Assembly: GCA_036365515.1 (NCBI GenBank)
Contig: CM070876.1
Location: forward strand, 136,979,894 to 137,043,893
From: Torymus aiolomorphi
Lineage: Eukaryota > Arthropoda > Insecta > Hymenoptera > Torymidae
Reading direction: 5' to 3'
Length of the DNA stretch: 64,000 bases
Below, piece after piece: positions 43,813 to 55,110 of this stretch (within the stretch, counting starts at the first letter, position 1; each line of letters opens with the position of its first letter). Position numbers and translations under genes: made by a program. The notes below the pieces were generated by a model. The model ran no database searches and had not been told where the DNA came from. It saw nothing but the letters and a program-made list of their open reading frames with translations.

Positions 43813-44180
43813 ATTTTTGTTCGTCTATATGTTATGTATACTTAGAATGATTTTAAAACCTTTTAAAATATAGTTATTTAATGTTTTAAATGAATCTTCT
43901 AAAATTTGTTGATTACGTTTTTATGACATATATTTTTTAAATAATTCAAAAACGTTTTGAAATATAGTGTTGAAATATTATAAATAAGGCTTTTAAAAAG
44001 GTTTTGAAATATTTTATTTGAACTTTTTTCAAAACGTGCATATTTTTCCAATATTTTAAAGGGATTTTAAAATATATCATTAAAATGTTTGATATAAATC
44101 ATTTAAAAATGTTTCGGAATACCTAAATAAAATATTTTTCTTTATCTTTAAAATATTGTGTATTTATAAATAATTTAGTC
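43813..44180. repeat. AT-rich satellite, block 1
   Basis: Degenerate units with TTTTAAAATATA and TGTTTTGAAATA words. The same family forms 48572-48842 and 50080-50330. The non-LTR element and a solo LTR are inserted into what was one array. Confidence 0.65.
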
Positions 44181-44334
44181 AGTAGAATTAAGAATGTTAA
44201 TATTTTGTTGTATGCTGACGACGTCAAACTTTTTTGTACGATTAATTCACCAAATGATATTATAAATCTCCAATGCGACATTGACGCGCTGTATGTCTGG
44301 TCTATCGAAAACGAGCTTGATCTTAATATAAAAA
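44181..44334 (+). pseudogene. Non-LTR retrotransposon reverse transcriptase, palm fragment
   Basis: Frame from 44181 reads NVNILLYADDVKLFCTINSP, with YADD (44211-44222), the catalytic Asp pair of reverse transcriptase, then DIDALYVWSIENELDLNI. It stops at an insertion near 44335 and the protein resumes at 47711. The 5' part of the element is absent. Confidence 0.85.
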
Positions 44335-44741
44335 AACCGCTGCCAATTCATTGGCCCGTTGCTTCCTCAACCGTAATTTGTTGATTCCTTTAATTAATTT
44401 TTAATAACAAAATTTATAATTTTTTAAAAAATTTATTGCATAATTATAATTAAATTCATTTATGAATATTAAAAATTGTTAATTTTTAAATTTACTTATT
44501 TATTTATTATTTATTTATATCTAATTTATATAAATTTTGAGCTGATAAATAAAGTTATCATTTGAAATAGAAGTAAAATATCTATATTTTATAATAAAAC
44601 AAATAGCTATCACGGTTGTTTTGTTATTAACAAAAACGTGATTTTTTTTTATATTTCATAATTCATATTTTTTAAGAAAAAAAAATTTATAGCTATCATT
44701 GTTCTTTTGTTATTAACAAAAACGTGTTTTTTTAAAAAAGT

Positions 44742-44804
44742 TGTAACAGGGCGAATAGCTTTCGGAGCGAGAGAGTTTTCGGCAATGCTGAAAGCTTACC
44801 TGTA

Positions 44805-44838
<34 letters not shown>

Positions 44839-46317
44839 CACTACACGGAAAAGTCGTTGGGCACGCTGCAGCCTCGTACAAGCGTTCGGGATAACCAATT
44901 GATAAGAGCGCGGCGCTCTCATGCTTTAGACGCACGGCTCACTCAAATCGGGCGCATGGCGCGCCCCGTATGAGGCTCCCGCAGCACGAAGATGCTGAGG
45001 CTGCGGCAGCTCGCTTTGTGGTGTTACAGCAAGCCGGAGCTAATGGTCGTGCCGTTCTCTTTTTTCGCGAATTTTCACGCATTACTGTTAGTTCAAGATG
45101 TTAATTATTTTCTGCAGTAAAAATCTTATACAAACGCTGCACAAATGAGTGAGCCGTCGGCTCGACGTACAGATTATGCGATCATGCAGCGCGCTTAAAA
45201 TTGAGACAGCGGCGCGCCCGCGTATACCCGACTTGCAGCGCGCCAACTCTGCGGGCGCGCTGCAAGCTCAAAAGTGAGAGTGATGCAGCACCGAGGTAAT
45301 GGTGGCGCCGGGCGCTCTTCGCAGAGGCTACGGTGTGCTCAATGACTTTTCCGTGTATGCTCTGCAACGACGAAGTCTTCCTCGGCGCTGCTCGTCGAGG
45401 ACGACGATCACCCACGTTGCGGCTCGAGCGGCGCCCTGGCAGAATTGCCGGTTCCGCGCACGCTCGGTGCAATGCCATTCGCTTGCTGTGTACAACCGGG
45501 TAACTCAGAAGTTACCCGAGAATTTAATATCGTGTGTGACTCTACGCGCTCTTATACAAGGGGGGAAACGCGCAAGTACCCGGAGCTCGGATGATCACCG
45601 AGGAAGTCGGCGATCCCGCGTAGGCGGCGGTATCCGAGGTAGCAGTAGGAGTAACGAGCCGAGGGGGGAGGGAGCGAAATGATAACTCGCGAACTCGGAA
45701 ATGCGAAACACCAAAAAGACACGTTTATTGGGCCGTAAGAATTACAGTTAACATGAACAGAAATGACTGTACGCACCGCAATGTTTATTTCTCGCGAGGT
45801 CAGAATGCTTCGCGAGTCGCACGCGCCGCGGATGTCGCGTTTATACACACTCTCAGAGACGAGGTGCACCACTCGTCTCCGTCGCACTCTACCTCGCGCG
45901 TCGAGGTAGAGTTTCGCACGCACGCGGGGGCCTGCAGGCACTCACCTCGTCCTCGGGAGAGGTGTGACGCGCTGGACTGCGCCTCCGTATCCCCTCTCTC
46001 TCTTCCTCTCTCTCTCTGGTCCCCTCGGGGACGGAGAAGTCGGGGTCGTCCCCGGGGAGCTCGTGCTCAATGAAGCAGAGTGATCCTCTCTCTCTGTCTC
46101 TCTCTCACGTGCTCCGGGGCCAAAACTGTCTCCTCGGTGAGCGTATCGAGGCGGTTTTAGAAAATTTCGCTTCGTGCGCGCACTAAGCCGGCGAAGAACG
46201 TACTGACTCCTCTCGCGCGCACCGTTGCCGATCCGTCCTTCCCGCGCCTGCACATCTCCGCTTTCAAAAAGGAACGCACGCGCGGTAGTTCGCCCGTGAT
46301 TTTTTAACTTCGTTACA
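44742..46317. mobile_element. Solo LTR, 1,576 bp, TSD AAGT
   Basis: Begins TGTAACAGGGCG, ends CTTCGTTACA, and AAGT flanks both sides (44738-44741, 46318-46321). GC-rich with (CT)n tracts. Four-base duplication and TG..CA ends fit a Ty3/Gypsy-type LTR left by recombination. No internal retroviral gene adjoins. Confidence 0.75.
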
Positions 46318-46346
46318 AAGTTCATAACTCACAAATAAATTATAAT

Positions 46347-46676
46347 TGTTGAGGTTGGATAATTAATAGTGTTGAGGTTTGTGGTAAAGTAAGAAACCAT
46401 TATTTAATAGAGAGAGATAAATATAGAGTTTATTGATGTGGCAAAAACGCCAGTCGGCACGTCCGACTTACATCGCAGTTGAATAGCGAGAGAGTAAGAA
46501 ACATTCTAAGTGCGCTACACTGCTCTCGCGTCTCACGCAACTCTCATACAGACATACTGGAGTGGGGAGACACACATGTGTGTGTTTCGTCCGCCGTCGC
46601 TTGGCAGACGCGCATACCATTGTACCTATCCTCGCGTACAGCGCGCTGCATGTTGAAACATTCACATATTCCAACA
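46347..46676. mobile_element. Solo LTR, 330 bp, Copia-like, TSD ATAAT
   Basis: Begins TGTTGAGGTTGG, ends CATATTCCAACA, with ATAAT at 46342-46346 and 46677-46681. The TGTTG..CAACA ends and five-base duplication are Copia-like. Its end resembles that of the Copia LTR at 63378, in the same direction. Confidence 0.8.
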
Positions 46677-47460
46677 ATAATAATGCAGAATATAATGCAT
46701 TCATAATGCATAATTCATAATTATAATAGATTATAATAGATATAATTTTTAAACATTTTAATTCATTTTTTACACATCATTTGAGTTATGAGTTTTTAAA
46801 AAAAAGCACGTTTTTGTTCTTGATGATAACTAAAGAACCGTGATAGATAGAAAATTAATTTTTTTTAGAAAATATAGGTATTTTAATTCTCTTTTGAATG
46901 ACATCCACCCCATTCAGATACATAGAGCCGTTCTCGAGAAATTACGATTTTAAAAAAATGTCAAAAAATTTTTAACCTCAAATATCTCTGAAATTTATCG
47001 ACCAACCATTTTGCCCAAAGAACTCGACCGAGAACTACAAAAAATCAACCTCTAAAAGGAATTTTGAAGCCATTAAGTCAATTTTACTCTTGTAATCGTT
47101 GGACATACAAAACTGATTTTTTTCATTTTTCAATTTTTTACTCAAAATCTAGCCTACATAATGTATTCAAATTTTAACAGATTATAGCTATTTATATTCT
47201 GTATTATCATGATTTTTCTCAAAAAAATTAACCGTTAAGTTTAGGAGTTATAAGCTTCTAAAAAATAACACGTTTTTGTTAATAACAAAAGAACCGTGAT
47301 AGCTACAAACTTTTTTTTTTTTAATATAGGTATTTTAATTCTCTTTCGAACGCTACCCATCAGATTCGAATAACTCGATCCTATCATTAAAAAAAATCAA
47401 AAACCGGTTTTGAGAAAATCGAAAATTTGAAAAAAAACAAAAACGCATCGCCCCAATCAA

Positions 47461-47463
<3 letters not shown>

Positions 47464-47543
<80 letters not shown>

Positions 47544-47588
47544 ACACACACACACGCACACGCACGCACGCACGCACGCACGCACGCA
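47464..47588. repeat. (AC)n microsatellite
   Basis: About 100 bases of CA units followed by (CACG)n. Open frames on both strands are artefacts. Confidence 0.95.
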
Positions 47589-47710
47589 CATCCATACAGA
47601 CATTTTTCAAAAACCATGTATTTTGATCCCTACACCTCGCAACACAATTATAACATGTTTTTACAACAACTCAAAAATTTACTATCACAAAGCTTCCTCT
47701 AGGAGGAAGC

Positions 47711-48516
47711 AAAATGTCACACTATCTCTTTTTACAAATGTCAAAACTCATTACTACCTAATTATTTCATAAATAATGTAAAACTGGATAGAGTGAATGT
47801 TATTAAGGATCTTGAAGTTTATTTGGATACAACACTATCGTTCTCTTACCATATCGATACCATTGTCTCGAAGTCGCTAAGCCTTGTTGGTTTCATTAAG
47901 CGTACAACATTTAATTTTAAAGATACACAAGCGATTATTCATATCCACAATATGTTAGTTTTACCTAATTTAATATACTGTTCACCCATCTGGTCACCAC
48001 ATGCTTCAGTTTTAGCAGATAAATTAGAATCAATTCAGCATAAATTTCTTCGTTACATCTCTTACAAAATTAATAAGCCTATGCATAGATTCAATCATGA
48101 TTACACTGAAATAGCCTTATCCGTCAACATTCAAACTATCAGTTCATTGCATTATTATCATGATTGTGTTTTACATTTAAAGTTTTAAATGACTTAATAA
48201 ATTGTGTTTCAATTGGTGATTTGTTTACCGAACGTGAACTCGGGTACAACTTACGTCATTTCAAACCATTATGTGAACAAACCTGTAGCTCGAATACCGG
48301 TTTTTACTCTACTATTATATTAATCGTTTAAAACGCTCATGGAACACCCTCCCTTCGCACATTACAGCGATTCTTAATATTTCGCTCTTTAAGAGTGCCG
48401 TCCGATCTCTCTCTATTAAATATTAAAATATTATATATTTATTACTTTATGATAAGCAACTTTGTAATCCAACCACCTGCATTTATCTTTTGTACAAAGG
48501 GTTTTAGCCCGTCTAA

Positions 48517-48567
<51 letters not shown>

Positions 48568-48570
48568 ATA
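47711..48570 (+). pseudogene. Non-LTR retrotransposon 3' end: reverse transcriptase thumb/C-terminus, 3' UTR and (TAAA)n tail
   Basis: The frame reads VNVIKDLEVYLDTTLSFSYH then GFIKRTTFNF and ESIQHKFLRYISYKI, the conserved C-terminal part of Jockey/I/R1-like reverse transcriptase proteins. It is open to 48188, where a one-base shift moves the recognisable sequence to another frame (DLFTERELGYNLRHFKP), with a further stop soon after. The 3' end is a (TAAA)n run at 48516-48570, the usual tail of such elements. The piece at 44181-44334 is the upstream part of the same copy. Confidence 0.88.
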
Positions 48571-48571
48571 T

Positions 48572-48842
48572 ATATTTTTAAAATAATTTAGAATGATTTT
48601 AAAATATAATGTTGAAATATGTAAAATAAGAGTTTTAAAAATGTTATAAAAAATTTTATTAAAATTTTTTTTCCGTTTCTATAAACTATATATTTTTCAA
48701 ATAATTAAAAAAAATTTTAGAATATATCATCAAAATGTTTGATATCAATGTTCTAAAAATGTTTTGAAATACCTAAATAAAATATTTTTCTTTATTTTTA
48801 TAATATATATTTTTAAAATAATTTAGAAGGATTTTAATATAT
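48572..48842. repeat. AT-rich satellite, block 2
   Basis: Same degenerate unit as 43813-44180 (TTTTTAAAATAATTTAGAA). It ends at the TSD of the next solo LTR. Confidence 0.65.
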
Positions 48843-49444
48843 TGTAACGAACTAAAAGCTGTCCTCGGTGCGCTACTTCTCAACGCGGACTTGCCGATGA
48901 ACGACGCAGAAATTGACAGGCGCGAGCATTTACTCGTGCCTACCCTCGACGATTAGCGGCCCGTCAGCTCCGTGCTGTTGCTCGCCGTCAGCAGCAGCCG
49001 CGCCTTTTCGCTCCGTTACAACGCGCGACTCCGTCGTCGCGCTCTCTCTCTCTCTCTCTCGAGCGTGCTACCCCAGCTACTCAGCTATCACGCGAGTACT
49101 ACGTACTCGCGACCGCGGAGGCTGGCGGTGTTCATCACCATGCCACCGAATAAGGGATTGGACTCGGGTTACGCGAAATAATACGCGAACAAGTAAAAAG
49201 CAAGTTAACTTCATTATAAAAGAAGTTATCCTTACTGCCCCTGGAGGCTATCCACTAATTACATTCGCTAATTCGCTAATTACGGCGCGTACTATTAGTA
49301 CGCGCCGGTTCGGGTGGTGCGCCCGCGCACGCGAAGTACGTGTGTGCTCTGCCGCACACACGTACGCGCAAAAGCGGCTCGCGCCGACGTTGCAGCGAGA
49401 AGGCGCGGTTGAACGCGCCCGGCAGTGCTGGCTGCAGCGCGCCG

Positions 49445-49497
<53 letters not shown>

Positions 49498-49634
49498 TCT
49501 TCGCTGCTACAGGCCTCGCCTTTCTCTCTCTCGCTCCCTCGAGTAGGCTCGGCTGCTGATAGTCCTCGGCCGCGAGTCTCTCTCTCACTCGCTCACCCAA
49601 GTAAGTCCGGCCCTCGCTGGCTTTCGACCGTGAT

Positions 49635-49713
<79 letters not shown>

Positions 49714-50073
49714 GCTACACTGTCGCACCTCTCTCGCTCTCGTGCACCGCACTGCACTTACGACCGCAACTCTCGGGCACGCGGAAACTGTCACGCTCTC
49801 CTTCTTTATCTCTCCTCGCGAGAACAACTCAGCGCGGATAGAAGGCGGCTCCTCTCCACGGCAGCAAAAGCAATACTGCCGGGCTCTGTCTCTCTTCTCT
49901 TCGGGGCTTATTGTGTATCGTAGTTGCGCTCAGTACTTTTTGCACCTCTACACGCGCGCGCAACTACACATACATACGGAAGCCCCTGGAGAAACACGAG
50001 GACAAGCCCGACTCAATTCGCGAAGCCTCTGTGTTCGCGCACATACACACAAACAGACGCGTCTGCCGTTACA
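48843..50073. mobile_element. Solo LTR, 1,231 bp, TSD ATAT
   Basis: Begins TGTAACGAACTAAAAG, ends CTGCCGTTACA, flanked by ATAT (48839-48842, 50074-50077). Satellite sequence is the same on both sides. GC-rich with two long (CT)n tracts (49446-49496, 49635-49714). The 336-codon Ser/Leu frame across them is not a gene. No adjacent gag or pol. Confidence 0.78.
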
Positions 50074-50077
50074 ATAT

Positions 50078-50340
50078 AACGATGAAATATGTAAAATAAG
50101 AGTATTAAAAATGATGTAAAACATTTAAAAAAATTTTTTTTTGTCTCTATAGACTATATATTTTTCAAACGATTTAAAAAGATTTCAAAATATATCATTA
50201 AAATGTTTGATAGCAATCTTTTAAAAATGTTTTTAAATAACTAAATAAAATACTTTTCTTTATCTTTATAATATATATTTTTAAAATAATTTATAACGAT
50301 TTTAAAATATATCAACGACATATGTCAAATAACCATGCTG
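50078..50340. repeat. AT-rich satellite, block 3
   Basis: Continues the array interrupted by the solo LTR (GATGAAATATGTAAAATAAG matches block 2). Confidence 0.65.
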
Positions 50341-51200
50341 GAAATAAGGGATTCAAAAGTATTAAAAAAAAAGGAATACTTCTGAATACAGTTTTCAATA
50401 CCGATTCTTCATACCGATTTGGTGTATTCAATGAAATAAAAAAGGATTGAATGGTGAATGAATTAAAAGCGATTAAATGAATCATTTTTAATCTAAATTG
50501 TATTCAATGATATTGGAAAATGTTTAAATTTGATACAAATAAATCTTTTTTAATCCAAATTGTATTCCATATTCTTGGAAAATGATTAAATTTAATACAA
50601 CAGAATCATTTTTAATTCCAATTTTATTTTATTTTTTTCCAGTCTAACTGATCATATGAATCAATTTTAATTTTAATTTTATCCCATATTATTAAAAGTG
50701 GATAAAATTAGTGTAGCTAAAGGCAAGAACTTTGCTTTTCGTGGGTGTTAAATAAAAACAATTATTTAACAAATAAAAAGTGAGTTTTTACTCAGCTCGA
50801 TAAACTCGGCAATATGCCGAGACCATCTACAAGAGGGAGATGTCTGAGCGAACGAAGGCTGAGGGAGACTCGGCCGCGCGTGCCTTATATATCCGCGCCC
50901 GGCGTGGTTGACTGTGGGACTTGGGAGCCGCGCGGGGAGGGGTCGCGCCGCCTAGCGGCAACGCGCGAACTGTCTCTTGCCAGCGGCGCGCGCAAGACGG
51001 GGGATTCAAATGATTGAATGTGATATAACTAAATCATTTTTAATTCCAAATTTATCTTTTTTTTTGTGTTTTCCGTAACTTAATCAATTCCAATTCAAAT
51101 TTTATCATTTCTTTAAAGCTGATAGAATGCGCTCCAACACAATTTCCTTTAATAAGGATTTTATCCTTTTTCACTGGCTAAACTGAATTAATAAATTTTA
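50341..51200. repeat. AATCATTTTTAATT-type tandem repeats with a GC-rich insert
   Basis: Units of about 80 bp (ATTGTATTCCATATTCTTGG) at 50440-50700 resume at about 51015. Between them about 310 bases are GC-rich with a TATATAT box-like word and promoter-like look. It may be another LTR piece, but I found no matching ends. The open frames in it are unrecognised. Confidence 0.55.
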
Positions 51201-52190
51201 ATACCAAAAAAGCATATTAAAGGAAATTAAATTATTTATCATTTACATATACACGAAAGTAGTTTCGATTTAAATTCAGGTTTTATGCATTAATAGCGAT
51301 TAGTATTATATGTTTAAATTTTTTTTAAAAAAGATTTTAATGTTAATACCTAAATAGCGAATTAAAGGTTTCATTGAAACAAATAAAAAAAAGTTTTGAT
51401 TTAAATACCTGCTTTATGTATTAAAAGCGATTAATTAATAATAAAAGCTATAATTTTGGATAAAAAAGAATTAAATGTGAATCCTTCAATAGCGAATTAA
51501 AGGGGATTACATTGTTTGTCATTAAGGTGATGTGATACCCTGATTTAAATATTTTTTAAATCAACATTCAAACATTTATTTGGAAAAAGAAGACTGTCAG
51601 GCGCTCCGGACACGTGAACACTATATTCAGAAATTTTTTTGAGCGATTCTATTAGTATTTTCGTTAGCTGTGCTCGTTTTAAAAATAGGTCAATTGCAAA
51701 TTCCTACTTACCGACAGTACGGTTTTTATTTAATTAAATAAACTCTGATGATTTTTTTGGAAAAAATACGTCTGTCAGGCGCTCCGTACATGTAAATACT
51801 ATACTCAGAATTTTTTGTGGATGATTCTATTGGTATTTTCATGAGATGTACTCTTTTTAAAATTATGTCGGTATATAACATCACCTTAAAGTAGATAAAA
51901 ATAGTTTTAATTTTAATGCCTGCTTTATGGATTAAAAGTGATTAGTTCTAAAAGTTTAAAATTTGGATAAAAAAGGATTAAATGTTAACACCTAAATAGC
52001 GAATTAAAGGGTATTAAATTGTTTTTTATTGAAATAGATAAAAAAAGTTTTGATTTAAATAGCTTACTTATTAGGGATATGTTATTCGTTAAGCATAAGT
52101 ATGGTATTGAAAGGACAGTAGCGATAGTGTTGTCTATATCTAAAGTCATATGAAATTTCAATGTTCTTTCATACTGCTAACAGAAACAGA
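51201..52190. repeat. Tandem repeat of about 130 bp with a nested MITE
   Basis: Units contain TTTTGATTTAAATACCTGCT, then TTAAAAGCGATTA and TAAATAGCGAATTAAAGG. Four or so copies, the third interrupted at TTA by the 51524-51887 element. Confidence 0.65.
51524..51887. mobile_element. MITE with AAGGTGATGT inverted ends
   Basis: Ends AAGGTGATGTGATA and the complement TATAACATCACCTT, with TTA at both junctions. Inside, a segment of about 105 bases starting CTGTCAGGCGCTCCG is present twice in tandem (51594 and 51771). Non-coding. Confidence 0.7.
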
Positions 52191-52212
52191 TTGAATATCA
52201 GTTGATTCATTA

Positions 52213-52748
52213 CACGGAGAAAAATTTATTTGTAAACTTTACTTTTTTTATAAAAAAATTTATTTTGTAGTAGCGCTAGAATATACTCAACATGTGGGAT
52301 TTATACTGTTTTAAATATTAATTTTTATTATTTTCTCAGCAAATTTTACTGTTTGAAATAGTACTTGTTAATTTATGACTGCTGCAAAAATAATAAATAG
52401 TATATTACGCCCCTCGGGAGCCTAAAAAATTCTTTATTTGCTCCCGTGGTGCGTATACGATTTTTTTGCCTGGCGAGGCCGAAAATACAACCTTCGCTAT
52501 CGGGCGCCGGGAGCAAAAGTGGCACTTTCGGCCCGCTAGGCAAAAAAATTACTATTTCAAATAGTAAAATTTGCTATAAAAATAATAAAAATTATTATTT
52601 AAAAAGTAAAATTTGATATGAAAATTATAAAAATTACTATTTAAAACAGTAAAAATCCTATATATCGAGTGTGTCCCACCGCTACTATAAGCATAATAAA
52701 TTTTCTTATAAAAAGAGTAGAGTTTACAAATAAATTTTTCTCCGTGTA
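52213..52748. mobile_element. MITE with CACGGAGAAAAATTTATTTG ends
   Basis: The inverted ends match for about 26 bases, and the arms share TAAAATTTGCT-type words and are AT-rich. A GC-rich core at about 52410-52545 (CCCCTCGGGAGC, CGGGAGCAAAAG) forms its own inverted pair. The 76-codon minus frame is low-complexity Tyr/Phe and not a gene. Confidence 0.75.
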
Positions 52749-53058
52749 CAAGAAAATAAAAAGCATATATTATCATGGCCAATTCACATACAGTTATACA
52801 ATAACTTCACATATTAAAGAGTATTGACATGTGCGTGTCTAAGTTACTGTTATATAACTTACAACAAAAGACGAAACCCAAAAATTATTTCTAAATGCTA
52901 CTTGATCATTAAAATATAGCTTAAAGTTTGTACTTTAAATGCAGCAGTAAATTTAAAACAATATTATATTTAACATAGCCTTTTACAAACGGTAAACTTA
53001 TTTCAATGATAAAGCAGCATTTAGCAATACTGCATGGTTTTCACTTTCACTGTAATTA
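52749..53058. other. AT-rich spacer, nothing recognised
   Basis: No open frame or repeat seen between the MITE and the TA of the mariner-type element. Confidence 0.5.
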
Positions 53059-53810
53059 TACAGCGTGTCCAAAAAGTCTGGAAACACCCAAATAATTTCT
53101 CAGCTGAATTACTATTGGAAAATGTTAAGGTCGCCTTTGTAGTAATTTTTTACGAGGAATCCAATGGTGACCTTGGATTCGACCTTGGACCTCATTTTTG
53201 AGGTTATTTCAAGGTCAACCTCATTTTTTTAAATGGTAACCCCTATTTTTTATAGCGGAATCTGAAAGAGCGGAAAATTTTACGTCCGGATATGTATTAA
53301 GGTATGAGGTTGAGGTTACCCCCAGAGGTCAAATTGAGGTCAAAGTATGATTTCTTAAAAATTTCGCGAGTTCAGTGGTAAAACAAAACAAACAAAGGTA
53401 AGGTTTGGTAAGTTCGAACGAAGACTTGAAGGTGACCTCTGATTCGACCTTGAACCTCATTTTGAGCCTCATTTTTGAGGTTATTTCGATGTCAACCTCA
53501 TTTTTTTAAATGGTAACCCCTATTTTTTAGCGGAATCGGAAAGAGTGTGAAACTTTACGTCCAAACATGTACTCAGAACATAGTTCAAGAAGGACCTTGA
53601 CGTTCATTTGAAGGTCATTTAAACTTAATGACGGTCTGATCTTGTGTAAACTTTTTATCACACTGAGCGAGGTTAATTCTTTAGTAGTTTTCAACGAGAA
53701 ATCTAATGGTGACCTTGACATTGTCCTTAAAAGTCATGTCAAGTTCAATTTTTTACATTTAGCGTTACCCAGGAACAACGACGTGGACGTAGTAAAATCT
53801 GTTCCCTTTG

Positions 53811-54006
53811 GGGTGCTTGATTTACGTGAGTCCCCTTGCCTCTCACGATGGGGTGCTTGATTTACGTGAGTCCCCTTGCCTCTCACGATGGGGCGCTTGA
53901 TTTACGTGAGTCCCCTTGCCTCTCACGATGGGGTGCTTGATTTACGTGAGTCCCCTTGCCTCTCACGATGGGGCGCTTGATTTACGTGAGTCCCCTTGCC
54001 TCTCAC
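53811..54006. repeat. 40-bp minisatellite, five copies
   Basis: Unit GGGYGCTTGATTTACGTGAG plus CCCCTTGCCTCTCACGATG, head to tail with one variable base (C or T). There are no spacers, so it is not CRISPR-like. Confidence 0.95.
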
Positions 54007-54034
54007 ATTTGATTTTTTTAAACAGTATAACATT

Positions 54035-55110
54035 TTATTTCAAGTGCTCGAACTGTTCTCCATTCATTTCTTGACAGTAACCTAATCGATGATAGAAAGC
54101 ACCAACAGCATTTTCAATCATTTCAGTAGGAATGAGAGCTGATTCATCAATGATCCTTTCACGTAATTCATCTAAGTTTAAGGGTTTTGTTTTGAATACA
54201 CGATCCTTCAGATAACCCCAATAGAAATAATCTAGAGGCGTTAAATCGGGGGACCTAGCTGGCCATTCAATTGCACCTCTTCGTCCTATCCATCGATTAA
54301 TGAATACTGTATCTAAGTATGTGCGAACGTTTCGTGCATAATGAGCTGCTGCACCGTCCTGTTGATACCATGTGTTATTAAAGTCCTCTCCAGCTATTTC
54401 TCTTATAGCAGGAACAATTTGATTCCGCAACATAGTTTCATACTTTTCTGCATTTAAATTGCCATCAATAAAAAATGGTCCTATAATCCTATTATTTAAT
54501 ATTCCAGCCCAGACATTTAATTTTTGTGGATATTGTGACTTGGCTTCTCTTGCCCAATGAGGGTTTTCAACTGCCCAATATCTACAGTTATGCCTATTTA
54601 CGCTTGAGTCAAGTTGAAATGTAGCTTCATCTGAGAAGACTATATTTGATGGAAAATTTGGATTTTGTACGATGCGTGCCATCATATCATCACAGAATTC
54701 AACGCGACGACCGAAATCATCTTCATTTAACTTGTGTATTAGCGTTACTTTAAATGGATGGAACTTCTCTCTCTTTAGTATGTTATGAATAGATGATTTA
54801 CTTATTTCGTGCACTTGAGCAGCTCTACGAACGGAAGTATGCGGATCTTCGGTGAATGTTAACACAACATCTAAAGATTTCTCTTCGTTACCTGCTGACA
54901 TTGGTCTGCCTGATCGAGGTAAATCGCTGATAGTGCCGGTATTTTCAAACCTTCTAACAGTTTTTGAACTGTTGAAAATGATAGTGGAGTTCCACCAACC
55001 CTAAATGAAGCATTAAAAATATCTCTTACGGCCCTATAAGATCGCTGCATGTGTCCCCAACCTCTCATCATGAGAATCGTTATTCTTTCTCTATCAGTGA
55101 GTTTGTTCAT
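54035..55110 (-). pseudogene. DD41D mariner-type transposase, one frameshift
   Basis: Minus strand from ATG 55110. Residues 1-50 form a helix-turn-helix (RERITILMMRGWGHMQRSYR, then GTPLSFSTVQK). The frame then slips by one at a run of five A near 54961-54965. The correct frame continues through 54901-54035 with a second helix-turn-helix (VRRAAQVHEISKSSIHNIL) and the catalytic domain: Asp in IVFSDEATFQ, Asp in WYQQDGAAAH and Asp in LTPLDYFYWG. 41 residues separate the last two, a DD41D signature. Apart from the slip the coding region is complete (about 350 codons). Loss of one A explains it, so the copy is barely dead. Confidence 0.9.

Larger units (their letters stand above)
44335..47710. other. 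3.4-kb insertion splitting the non-LTR element
   Basis: Reverse transcriptase coding stops just before and resumes just after in a compatible position. The insert has AT-rich flanks that share inverted words (TTATTAACAAAAACGTG at 44640 and 44715; complement at 47265-47310), two solo LTRs and an (AC)n run. No terminal repeat or duplication could be fixed. Open frames inside the LTRs are artefacts of CT and GC content. Confidence 0.7.

Noticed and set aside
45299..46325. Overlapping open frames of 98-129 codons on both strands
   Set aside because: All lie inside a TG..CA solo LTR with target duplication; high GC lowers stop frequency and no domain is visible.
48913..49923. 336-codon plus-strand open frame
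   Set aside because: It is Ser/Leu and Arg-rich because of long (CT)n tracts and GC-rich LTR sequence; several frames are open at once on both strands.
50710..51015. Fourth solo LTR
   Set aside because: GC-rich insert in repeats, but no matching TG..CA ends with equal target duplications were found.
53811..54006. Possible CRISPR-like array
   Set aside because: Five 40-bp units are directly adjacent without spacers, inside a transposon of a eukaryotic genome.
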